From contig JAUVLP010000005.1 of NCBI GenBank assembly GCA_030600655.1, forward strand, positions 1-49,944: 49,944 nt of DNA. The letters are read 5' to 3'. Below are positions 1 to 9,400 of this stretch, piece after piece. Numbering within the stretch: the first letter of the stretch is position 1; each line of letters opens with the position of its first letter. The notes beneath the pieces are model-generated. The model worked only from the letters and a program-made list of their open reading frames with translations. It made no database searches and was not told the DNA's origin. The DNA is from Candidatus Eiseniibacteriota bacterium. Lineage in GTDB: Bacteria > Joyebacterota > Joyebacteria > Joyebacterales > Joyebacteraceae. A program made the position numbers and the translations under genes.

Positions 1-1
1 C

Positions 2-1210
2 GCGCACACACCCGTCACCGATACGCCCGAGGCTTCGTGGCCACCGACGGCAGATGCAACGGTCACCGACAACATCCAGGTGGGAACCGTCACGCTCGAA
101 TCGTGGATCAACGGAACGCCTCAGACAGACGTCACGATGACCAACATTTCAGGCACCTTCACATACGAGGGCCAGTTCCCGGGCAGTGTCTCCATCGGTA
201 ATGTGGTGACGTACAGGATCAAGGCCGAGGACATGGCCTTCCCTGCCAATGTCACGTACGACCCGGCGAGCGGGACACACAGCTTTGACATCGTCGAGGG
301 CATTCCGATCCTCATCGTCGAGCTCGATGGGTCGCCTGTTTCGGGATCGGCCATGATGTCGATCCTCGACTCCAAGGACCTGAGCTACGACTACACGACC
401 TCGTTCCCGGGGGACTTCGGTGAGTACGACGCTGTCTTCATCCTGCTCGGCATCTACTCACAGAACTACTCTCTCAACACGACGCAGGCAAACAATCTCG
501 TCGCTTACCTCAACGGAGGCGGCCAGGTCTACATGGAGGGCGGAGACTGCTGGGCCTACGATTCGTCAAGGACCATCTACAACGGTCACTTCGGCATTGA
601 CGGAACGAATGACGGCTCCGGCGACCTCTCGACCGTACTGGGTGAATCGGGATCCATGTGTGACGGGATGAGTTTCACTTACGGCGGGGACAACAGCTAC
701 ATCGACCACATCTCCCCCACTGGCGGAGCCGTGCAGATCTTCAGGAATCCGTCCGATAATGCAGGCTGCGGCGTCTCGAATGATGAGGGTAGCTACAAGA
801 CTGTAGGCTGCTCCTTCGAGTTCGGCGGCCTCACTGACGGCAGTTCGCCGTCGACGAAGGCAGACCTTCTGACGGAGATCCTGGACTTCTTCGGTATCAC
901 CGAGACCGGCGTAGACAACGGCGTCACTGTCTACCACTTCTCACTCGAGCAGAACAGACCGAACCCGTTCAACCCGTGTACTGTGATGGCGTTCAGTCTG
1001 CCGACGGCCGATGATGTCGAACTTGCCGTGTACAACGCTTCCGGCCGCAGGATCACAACTCTGCTGAGCGGCGAACTCGCCGCGGGTCGCCACATTGCCA
1101 CATGGGACGGAACGGACGGGAACCGCCGCGCTGTAGCAAGCGGCGTCTACTTCTTCAGGCTCACACGCAACGGTGAGAGCGTAACAAGAAAGGGCGTGCT
1201 CCTGAAATAG
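2..1210 (+). CDS. Secreted protein with FlgD-like C-terminal sorting domain (5' end outside window)
   Basis: The reading frame is open to the left edge, so only the last 402 residues are present; an internal GTG at 80 is not a credible start. In order it holds an Ig-like stretch (window residues about 1-95), then a flavodoxin/glutamine-amidotransferase-like fold without a visible catalytic Cys (about 105-300; hydrophobic strand ILIVELDG, then LNGGGQVYMEGGD), and a C-terminal FlgD-like Ig domain (last 90 residues: RPNPFNP, ATWDGTD, VASGVYF, final GVLLK). That C-terminal module is the type used for type IX-like export to the cell surface. The catalytic or binding part lies outside the window, so its function is unknown. 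It may be a secreted protease like its neighbours, but nothing visible here proves that. Confidence 0.85.
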   Translation, partial: AHTPVTDTPEASWPPTADATVTDNIQVGTVTLESWINGTPQTDVTMTNISGTFTYEGQFPGSVSIGNVVTYRIKAEDMAFPANVTYDPASGTHSFDIVEGIPILIVELDGSPVSGSAMMSILDSKDLSYDYTTSFPGDFGEYDAVFILLGIYSQNYSLNTTQANNLVAYLNGGGQVYMEGGDCWAYDSSRTIYNGHFGIDGTNDGSGDLSTVLGESGSMCDGMSFTYGGDNSYIDHISPTGGAVQIFRNPSDNAGCGVSNDEGSYKTVGCSFEFGGLTDGSSPSTKADLLTEILDFFGITETGVDNGVTVYHFSLEQNRPNPFNPCTVMAFSLPTADDVELAVYNASGRRITTLLSGELAAGRHIATWDGTDGNRRAVASGVYFFRLTRNGESVTRKGVLLK

Positions 1211-1237
1211 AGCTCGCCGGCAGATGATCGTACCATT

Positions 1238-1268
1238 CGCCCCGGTGGGACTCACTCCTGCCGGGGCG
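1238..1268 (+). terminator. Possible rho-independent terminator
   Basis: An 8-bp perfect inverted repeat, CGCCCCGG / CCGGGGCG, lies about 28 bases after the stop codon at 1210. The loop is long (15 nt) and there is no T-run, so strength is uncertain. Confidence 0.45.
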
Positions 1269-1400
1269 TCAACAATATTGACAGCGCCACCCCGGACCAA
1301 GCACTCTATTGCTTGAAGCGCCGCCGCCTTCGCAGATTGGCACGAAGCTCGCATCTTGAGACCGGCTCCGCAGAACGCAACACCCCTGGAGGAACGCACA

Positions 1401-3578
1401 ATGAGGAATCGTTCTAGATCCGCTCGCTCGATACTGGCTATCGCGGCATTGCTGGCTCTGCTCGTACCCAGCACACCGCGCGCGCAAGACCGCTACGACA
1501 ACACCTGGATGAAGGACTTCATGATGGATGCACCGTGGCGTGTCAAGAATGCAGACACGTCCATTCCTCTCATGCTCGTTCTCAAAGACTGCGACTCGGA
1601 TGACATTCGTGAGCTTCATTGGATACGGTGCTGGGACGTGACGTCGGGTGAGACGATTCTATGGAACCACGACTTTGGCGATGAGCAAATCGGTGATGAT
1701 CCATACGAGTCGAACTACTGGACGTGGATCACGACAGTGACCGAAGGACATCCGTCTCTCCCGGACGGAACGCCTTTGACCCCGGCGAATCTGGGCTACG
1801 CGGCGGGCGACGCCATCAACCTGAAGGTCTCCATCTACTACAAGGACGACTGGTTCAACTACGAGGAGACACGCTACCTCAGAGTTCACGTGGGATGTGG
1901 CGACTACCCGTGGCCGGACGGTTGGTACGGTGGAGACACGCACTATCACACGATGTACACGAACAACCTGGCCGAGTTCGGGGCGCCCCTTCCCGCCGTA
2001 GTGCGTGCAGGAGAGGCGATGGGCCTCCACTGGCTTACGACGACCGATCACTCGTGCGATCTTGATGAGACGGGCGACGGCACCTACTCCTACGCGACTA
2101 CGCACTGGGAGTACACGATCCAGGACGAGACGGGGATCAACACAGTCTATCGCGACAACACGGCCATCGGGACCACGTGGGATGTCCTCGGTGATGATGT
2201 CGCCATGCTTGACTCGCCATCCTTCCGCCTCTACCGAGCGGTGGAACTGAATGCCGCCTCAATCGATGGCGACTCGTTCAACAAGACGTTGCATACACTT
2301 GTCTACAACGAGAACTACATTTCCTCCCCGCTCTCCGGAGCGCTCGGCGAGCGTCCGGTAACCCCGGATCTTCCCGGCGTGCTTTCTCAGATCAGCGGCG
2401 GCGGTTTCATGTATGCGGCCCACCCCTTGTCAGACATGAGCGCCGAGTGGGGAGGCCTGGACTGGGGCATCGACGGCACTATGTGGGGTGATGAAGATAT
2501 CGCCACCGCGCTCGGCTACGAGGTTTTCAAGGGCCTCCAGGCATTCAATACGCGGCATTCGTTGTACTCCAACGATCAGAACAACCCTTGGTCGGACTTC
2601 GATGCCGGCGTGACTCCGAGCGACCCGTATCCGAACGAGCTTCTCGCCGGAATCGCCACGTGGAACGGCCTCCTGGAGACAGGGCTTGATCCGCTCGTCA
2701 AGTGCTTCCTCTCAGGCGGAAGCGATGCGCACGGCGATCTTAACTACGGGACGTTCATAGGCCTCGACAACTATGCAACAGATAACGCCATCGGGAAAGT
2801 GCAGACGGTGGTCCAAGTGCCGGGCTCGTACGGCCCCGGCAACCTCCCACCAATCAGTGAGCTTCTGGCAGCGCTCCGGGCTGGGCGCAGCGTGGTGACT
2901 GACGGTCCTTTCGTCCTCTTGGGGATTGACGAGAATGGTGACGGCGACTTCGACGACGCCCTGGATCTTGCCATTGGCGAGGATGGCTCGTGGGAACCGT
3001 TCCAGGAGCTTCCGATCACGCTCAGGTGGTGTTCAATGGAGGACTTCGGACCAATCGTACACGTTGAACTCCTGTCATCGACTGAGACCGGCACGCAGAC
3101 ACTCTTCTCATTCAACCCTGATGCTATCGGGGAGGGATACGCGGGCGAGCAAGTGCTCGAATACCCGCCGGGGAATTTCGACGAACCACAGGCCTTCCGC
3201 GTCGAGTGTCGCTCCGCAAGAGATGGCCAGACGTATCGCGCCTACTCGAATCCTGTGTGGGTTGGTTTCGATGCCACATCGGTGGCCGGTCATGCGCCGG
3301 AGAGCGGCCTCTGGTTGCAGGCGCGAGGGAATCCTTTCACGTCAGGCACATCGATCGACTTCTCCGTACCGTCCGGCAGCGATGCAAGGATGGCTGTCTT
3401 TGACATATCCGGCCGCGTCGTCACAACACTGCATATCGGCAGTGCAGACGAGCGCGCGAACACGGTCACCTGGAGCGGCACCGACCGCGCAGGCAGGCAC
3501 GTCGCATCGGGCGTCTATCTCATCACCTTGTCATCCGGCACTGAAACTGTGACAGCAAAGGTGGTACTGCTGCGCTGA
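1401..3578 (+). CDS. Secreted PHP-domain phosphoesterase-like protein with FlgD-like sorting domain
   Basis: The ATG at 1401 is preceded by GGAGG at 1388 and begins a clear signal peptide (basic n-region, then ILAIAALLALLVPS, cleavage near AQD), giving 725 residues; the in-frame ATG at 1356 lacks this support. PHP-type metal-binding motifs are spread through the middle: G-D-T-H-Y-H (D179, H181, H183), T-T-D-H-S near 215, A-A-H-P (H341) and G-G-S-D-A-H (D442, H444). These suggest a metal-dependent phosphoesterase or related hydrolase. The last 90 residues form a FlgD-like Ig domain (RGNPF, VASGVYL, VVLLR end), so the protein is predicted to be exported to the surface or medium. The substrate cannot be inferred. 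PHP proteins are usually cytoplasmic, so an exported one is uncommon. Confidence 0.85.
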   Translation: MRNRSRSARSILAIAALLALLVPSTPRAQDRYDNTWMKDFMMDAPWRVKNADTSIPLMLVLKDCDSDDIRELHWIRCWDVTSGETILWNHDFGDEQIGDDPYESNYWTWITTVTEGHPSLPDGTPLTPANLGYAAGDAINLKVSIYYKDDWFNYEETRYLRVHVGCGDYPWPDGWYGGDTHYHTMYTNNLAEFGAPLPAVVRAGEAMGLHWLTTTDHSCDLDETGDGTYSYATTHWEYTIQDETGINTVYRDNTAIGTTWDVLGDDVAMLDSPSFRLYRAVELNAASIDGDSFNKTLHTLVYNENYISSPLSGALGERPVTPDLPGVLSQISGGGFMYAAHPLSDMSAEWGGLDWGIDGTMWGDEDIATALGYEVFKGLQAFNTRHSLYSNDQNNPWSDFDAGVTPSDPYPNELLAGIATWNGLLETGLDPLVKCFLSGGSDAHGDLNYGTFIGLDNYATDNAIGKVQTVVQVPGSYGPGNLPPISELLAALRAGRSVVTDGPFVLLGIDENGDGDFDDALDLAIGEDGSWEPFQELPITLRWCSMEDFGPIVHVELLSSTETGTQTLFSFNPDAIGEGYAGEQVLEYPPGNFDEPQAFRVECRSARDGQTYRAYSNPVWVGFDATSVAGHAPESGLWLQARGNPFTSGTSIDFSVPSGSDARMAVFDISGRVVTTLHIGSADERANTVTWSGTDRAGRHVASGVYLITLSSGTETVTAKVVLLR

Positions 3579-3646
3579 TATGGAACGGTCGCGCTCGACC
3601 GTTACGTACGGTCCCGCATCATTACAATCGATTCATCCGTGTGAAA

Positions 3647-3677
3647 GAGCCGCCCCTGCGCATAGCGGGGGCGGCTC
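3647..3677. terminator. Bidirectional terminator between convergent genes
   Basis: GAGCCGCCCC pairs with GGGGCGGCTC across an 11-nt loop, between genes ending at 3578 (+) and 3709 (-). The minus-strand side runs into TTTC, and the plus side into CCTTG. Confidence 0.75.
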
Positions 3678-3708
3678 CTTGCTGTGCTTCTTCTTGCGCT
3701 GACTGTTC

Positions 3709-6219
3709 CTATTTGATGAGCACCATCTTGACGGCGTCATCGAAATCCTCGGTCTGCATGCGGGCGAAGTAGACGCCTGCCGCGACACGCTCTCCACTTG
3801 CATCACGACCGTCCCAAACGGCCACGTGAGAGCCGGCATCCATGGGTCCGCTCTCCAGCGTGCACACGAACCGGCCCGCTGCATCGTAGACCTTGAGCGT
3901 CATGTGCGAACGCTCGGATAGCGAGAACTGTACGCTGGCCGTCGGACCGAACGGATTCGGATAGGCGGGCGACAACGCGAGTCTCGTTTCAGCGCCTGGG
4001 TCGATCACATCCGTTCCACCCATTGACACACCCCAGATCTCAACATCATCGATGTTCCAACCGGAGAACTGCCAGCTTGAATCGGTGGAACCCATGGTCC
4101 AGCGGAGATAGACGATCGACTCTTCAGCCGCGATTGAGGAGATGTCATACTCAAGCTGCGACCACGAGGAATCCTCGGTGTGGCTGTCCGGGTTACTCCA
4201 GATCGTCTCCCAAGACGAACCGTCGTTGCTCACGCGGATGTACGCATGATCATACGAGCAGCGCTCGACGTTGAGCCAACGCCAGAACTTGACGGTCACA
4301 GTGCCAAGGTCGGAGCAGTCGATCGCTGTGGTCGTCAGGTGACACTCTGAGAGGCTGTTCTCATAGTCGCCGCTCAGATTGTAGCCGTAGACGTTGGAGC
4401 TCGTGTGCCCTGACGTGGGATCGGCGTTACCGTACTCGCCACCTCCGCCGGTCGGGCTACCAAACGCCCAGAGCCCCTTCGTCGTCCAGCCTGGGTCCGT
4501 GTCCATCGGGAAGCTGTAGACCAGTTCCGGAAGACCGACCGTCAGAGTAACGCCTCTCGAAGTGTCGCCGACGTGATCGGTCTCGTTGACAAATTCCAGC
4601 AGGTCGGTGTACACACCGTTCCCAAGAGAGTTAGCCGCAGAGTTGATCGTGACCGTTACATTCACAGTCGCGTGGGCGTTCAGATGGCCGCTTGCGTTCG
4701 CAAGGGTGATCCACGCCACGCTCTTGGAGACGCTGTAATCGATCCCCGTGTCGTCCTGGTTCTCAACCACGTAGATAAACTCGCTCGGAGTAAACGGGCC
4801 GCCGGAGCTGCCTTCCGATACCGCTGCGGACGACGGTGTCACACGCATCCCAGCCGCGAACGGCGAGTAGAGATCGACCGCAGTTGCACCTGTCGAAGCA
4901 GGATCCAGCCAGTCGCTCAGGCGAGAGCTGCTCAAACCGCCACCCGTCCACGACGTCGAGATGCGTCCGTACCAGTCGGACTCATCGTTGCCGCACGCTG
5001 CATAACCACCGTGAAGCTGACCGACGATACGATGGTTCTGGTCGAAGAGCGGTGAACCGGACGAACCGGGCTCGGTCGTACCTACGTCCCAGTCGACCAC
5101 GCGCACGTGCGAACCGTCGCCTGGTTGACTGGTTCCGAGATAGCTCGTTGTCTGGCAGGCATCGTACTCAAAGCTGATGCACTTGACGTCGGCATCAGGC
5201 TGATGGATGGCAGTCGCACTTGTTGCATCCGCCGTCGTACGGTCCCAACCGGCGAACGTGACGCCATGAGTTGGGTCTGGATCCGAATCGAGCTCAACCA
5301 GGGTGAAGTCGGAGGTCGAGTACCCAGCCCGGAAGTAGGAGCCGGTCTGGTAGTCGCTGAACGAACCGCCGCCAAGATCGCCACAGTTCGGACTTTCGTA
5401 GTTCCAGTAGACGACGAGCGAGGCCGCGTTACCCGTGTTGATACCACAGTGGTTCGCCGTCATGAAGTAAGGGGTCGCATCCTGTGCGGTGTTGTTCACC
5501 ATGAAACCTGTGCAGAAAGTGGAACCGCCGGTCGAGATGACACCGACCGAGGCGATGTCATCGCGCCAGCCGTCGCCTTCCGGACAGACTACGTCTATGT
5601 TGCACCATCCCGGGCTTCTGTCGATGAGTTCACCAAAACCCCGGTAACCAACGTTGATCGAGCTGAGTTCCAGCTCGAGGTCGTCCACTGCTTTCGTAGC
5701 GATGGTGAGTTCTATGACGACATCGTCGGAGAGCACAACGGGCGTCCACAGCTCGCCGTGATCCTCGTTGTCCAGAGCAGTGTACGGACCGGCGATGTGC
5801 GAACCGTCGGCCGCATAGATGAGAAGACTGCCGGTTGTCGGCAGATGATAGCGACCGAAACCGAGGTTGATCGACGATGCTCCGTCAGAGGTGACTCTGA
5901 GGCGCCAGAGCCTGGTCGCGAAGTCCACATCCTCCCATGTACCATCGGTCGCCGGGGAGATGGAGACTGCATTGGGAATCGCGTAGCGCGGCGGGAGCCC
6001 CTGCTCCTCGCGGAGTTCATCCTCGAAAGACAGCTCTGCACGATCGACGGTCGGCACGCGCAGAAGCTCCACCGACTCCAGCGGAAGCACATCGGCCGTA
6101 TCAGCCGTCGGTGTCACATCGACAGCGCCGGCAGAACCCGCCGCCATGGCGAGCGAGATCAGGACTGTGAGGAGCGCGGCGTACGTGAACCCAGCGCCGC
6201 TGCGGTCTCTTGCGAGCAT
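3709..6219 (-). CDS. Secreted lysyl-endopeptidase-like serine protease (S1 type) with FlgD-like sorting domain
   Basis: 836 residues; the ATG at 6219 follows a GGGAGG ribosome site by six bases. A hydrophobic signal segment (about 10-32) is followed by a propeptide and a trypsin-fold domain (about 205-425). The catalytic triad is visible: H257 in T-A-N-H-C-G, D304 in S-D-F-T-L-V, and S387 in G-S-S-G-S-P. The G-S-S-G-S-P-L-F form and the several cysteines resemble Achromobacter-type lysyl endopeptidases, so cleavage after basic residues is likely but unproven. Next come an Ig-like region (about 455-560), a jelly-roll/MAM-like segment (about 565-735) and a FlgD-like Ig domain ending KMVLIK. Expected to be surface-bound or released. 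A candidate -10 (TATACT) lies on the minus strand near 6300. It is transcribed in the same direction as the C25 protease gene upstream. Confidence 0.88.
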   Translation of the reverse strand: MLARDRSGAGFTYAALLTVLISLAMAAGSAGAVDVTPTADTADVLPLESVELLRVPTVDRAELSFEDELREEQGLPPRYAIPNAVSISPATDGTWEDVDFATRLWRLRVTSDGASSINLGFGRYHLPTTGSLLIYAADGSHIAGPYTALDNEDHGELWTPVVLSDDVVIELTIATKAVDDLELELSSINVGYRGFGELIDRSPGWCNIDVVCPEGDGWRDDIASVGVISTGGSTFCTGFMVNNTAQDATPYFMTANHCGINTGNAASLVVYWNYESPNCGDLGGGSFSDYQTGSYFRAGYSTSDFTLVELDSDPDPTHGVTFAGWDRTTADATSATAIHQPDADVKCISFEYDACQTTSYLGTSQPGDGSHVRVVDWDVGTTEPGSSGSPLFDQNHRIVGQLHGGYAACGNDESDWYGRISTSWTGGGLSSSRLSDWLDPASTGATAVDLYSPFAAGMRVTPSSAAVSEGSSGGPFTPSEFIYVVENQDDTGIDYSVSKSVAWITLANASGHLNAHATVNVTVTINSAANSLGNGVYTDLLEFVNETDHVGDTSRGVTLTVGLPELVYSFPMDTDPGWTTKGLWAFGSPTGGGGEYGNADPTSGHTSSNVYGYNLSGDYENSLSECHLTTTAIDCSDLGTVTVKFWRWLNVERCSYDHAYIRVSNDGSSWETIWSNPDSHTEDSSWSQLEYDISSIAAEESIVYLRWTMGSTDSSWQFSGWNIDDVEIWGVSMGGTDVIDPGAETRLALSPAYPNPFGPTASVQFSLSERSHMTLKVYDAAGRFVCTLESGPMDAGSHVAVWDGRDASGERVAAGVYFARMQTEDFDDAVKMVLIK

Positions 6220-6349
6220 CTACAACCTCCCAGATTGGGGGACACAGACAGGCAACCAGAGGACGGCCGCCCAAAGGCACAGCTGTCTCTCTCTTGACAA
6301 GTATAACACAGTTGGCGTTGTTTCGCCAGCAGCACTCCACTTGATGACC

Positions 6350-6380
6350 TGGGCCCCTGTGCGATTCACACAGGGGCCCA
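6350..6380 (-). terminator. Hairpin after the C25 protease gene
   Basis: A 12-bp perfect stem, TGGGCCCCTGTG / CACAGGGGCCCA, with a 7-nt loop, starts 50 bases past the stop of the gene ending at 6430. There is no clear T-run. Confidence 0.6.
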
Positions 6381-6429
6381 AGTTCTCGAGCGTGCAGATC
6401 TGTGGCTGGATATGCTGTCAGAACGCCAC

Positions 6430-9400
6430 TTACTTAAGCAACACCATCTTCACAGCATCGTCGAAGCCCTCAGCCCGCATACGGCAGAAGTAGACACCTG
6501 ACGCGACTGAACGACCATCGTTGTCCCGACCGTACCAGACGGTGCTGTAATAGCCGGCCTCGACCTCTCCCTCGACGAGAGTCTTCACCAACCGGCCGTT
6601 CACGTTGTAGATCGCAAGCTCCACGTCGCTCGCTCTCGGTGCGCCGTAGGCTATCACAGTCATGGGATTGAATGGGTTCGGCGCAACACCTCCAAGGACA
6701 TACGACCTCGGGATATCGAACTCATCATCCACGCCCGTCCACGGCAAGCCACCCGTCACCTTCACACACCATGTGTGGAGTGTTCCAAGATCGCCGCCTG
6801 CGTTATCACTCACCCAGATCTCCCACTCACCGAGCGCATTCTCGCCAATGAAATCATCCAGCGAGCCCGGACCATCAACTGAGATCTCCAACGGATACCA
6901 TCCAAGGATGTCACTCGAGCTGCCACCGGAGCGGTTGTGAAGCCTGACCGTCGTGCCCTCCGGTGATGTGATCTCCACGATGAGATCACCTATGTAGGTA
7001 TGCGTCAGATTCAGATAGACCTCAACCTCGGAGATCGCGACATCGTCCGGGAACTGCAGCTGGCCGTAGACACCCACGGGGCTATTATCCGGAATCGGGA
7101 GCTCAGGGGTCTCGCAGTACTGGTATATGGTGACCGGGGTCAACACGAAATCGACGCCGCTCACATGCCCGCTTGCTGAAACAACGATCTCATCCATAAC
7201 GGCCGTACTCCACTCATCCTTCGTCGCGGTGACCGTGTAGGTTCCAGCGTAGAGATTCTCGATCTGGTAGCTACCATTCACATCGGTGAAGTCATTCTGG
7301 CCACCGGGAGAGACCGTCACCTTCACACCACTGTGGTCGCTCTCACTCTCCAGGAAGACATGCCCGGATATGCTGCCATCCGGCAGACCCTCTGGGGTCA
7401 TGAGATACGTGACAGTATTCTCGAGAAGGTCCTTCCGCCCGGCAGCATTGGCAGCGCCGTAGTTGAATGAGTAGAAAACGATCTGACCGCTCGCCGGGTT
7501 CGCTGTGTCATCGTAGACCAGCACGCTCGCGAGTGTCCCGTAGCCCGACCAGCTCATCACGATGTCGGCGTCGGACGTCGGGATATAGGAGTCATGGTCG
7601 CCATAGCCGGAGTAATTGACTGTAATGTCGCCGACCGTGTTCGGGAACGTCGTGATCGGGTGCGCTCCGTCGTAGACCGTGATGCCCGTACCGCTCGAGT
7701 CGTGCTCCCAATCGTACGAGTGGAGCACGTTTGCAGCGAACGTTGGATAGCCGGGATAGCTCGAGGCGTCGTAAGATAGCTCACCGCCCTCGATGAGCAA
7801 CTTGCCACCGGCGGCAATGTACGCCTCAAGAGCATCACGGTAGCTCAGCGCTACGACCGGGCCAGTATTGTTGCCGCATGACCAGATGATGAAGTCGTAA
7901 TTCTCCCAGGTCGCAGGGTCGCTCACTGCGGCCGTCTCCATTGTGACGTCGAAGCCCAGATCGATCAGGTCGGTCTCGAAATCCAGTGCTGCCGCCTCCT
8001 GCGGACCATCGTAGGTGTCGAGCACGGCGCCCGTCTTGTCAATCTTGACCGTCTCGTCCTTCGCCCCACCATCCTGGATGATCAGAAGGTTCGCGAGCGT
8101 CGGCTCGAGATAGAATTGCTCGTTCTCGTTCGGCTCGTCGATCACGACGCCGCGGGTCTCCGGAATGTAATGATACGCCCGGACCTTGAACGTGTAGTTG
8201 AAGTACGGGAGCGTCGCCTCGAAGCGCCCACCGGCGAGCGAGTCCGAGAAAACCTCCATGTACAGTTCGCCACTGTCGGCGCGATAGATCTTGACCGAAG
8301 CCGAGAGCGGATCCATTGTTCCGACCTCAAGAACCGCGCCCATCACGAGTCCTGAGGGCGCCGGGTCGAGCAGGAAATCGACATCGTTGACGCCATACTG
8401 GATGAAGAGTTCCTCGGTGTGTGTGAGGTAGCCGAACTTCATCACGTAGATATCGTAGTAGCCAATCTCGAGCTCGTCCTCAACCACATACGTCCCGCCC
8501 GCGATCGTCAGCGCATCGAATACGGGACCCACGGCCGCCGTGTCGGCGCCCGCCACGTAGCCCTTCACCTTCGCGCCATCAAGCGCTCCACCGCCGTTCT
8601 CTGCGACTGATCCTGAGATCGTCCCGTAGACGACCTCGACCAGGATGTCTTCGAGATAGACGTTGAACCCGCTCTTTCCAATGGCAGCGTGAACGGTTCC
8701 TGGCTCGGTGCACGTATCGAGGATATCAACTGTCATCGCGCCGCCCGAGTTGGCGCCGGCGTCTATGCCGCAACCAACAGCGTGCAGATCAAAGTCCGTC
8801 TCGGACGCCGTACCTGTAATGGTGCCTTCGTAGTAGGGCGCGAGGAACCCGTACAGACCAATTGACGGCACGCTCGCCTCAATGTCGACCGATGCAAGGT
8901 CAGCAGCGCCCGTAACTGGAAGCACATCCGACAGGCAGTCGTACGTCTCGCTGATCCGGCTACCGAGGACAACAAGATCCTCACCGTATGGCGCGGTTAC
9001 CGTGAGCATGGCCTCACCATTGACGTCAGTGGTGTCGAGGACGGCATCAATACCCCATCCGTCGATCGTGATGACGACATCCGGCTCCAGGTAACCCTCA
9101 CTGTCCCAGACAGTGACCGTGACATCGGTCGCGATGTTGACGGGGACCGTGCCCGGCACGATCGTGTAGGTCACGGGGTAGATAACGGGAACATCCTCAG
9201 AGTAGCGGTAGTAGTTTGGCTTCGTGACCGTGAGCCTCATCGTACCCGGCACCATCGCCGGAATGACGGACATGTCCATCGGTGCGCCCGTCCCATCGGC
9301 CACACCAATGATCTCCCCATCGACCGTGAGAGCCACAATGGAACCCTCATCCGCCGTCACACTGAACGTCGCAGCGCCTATGGGCAACAGACCCTGGTGG

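Noticed and set aside
5107-6297. Plus-strand open frame antisense to the serine protease
   Set aside because: No ribosome site or family similarity; the minus-strand frame carries an intact catalytic triad.
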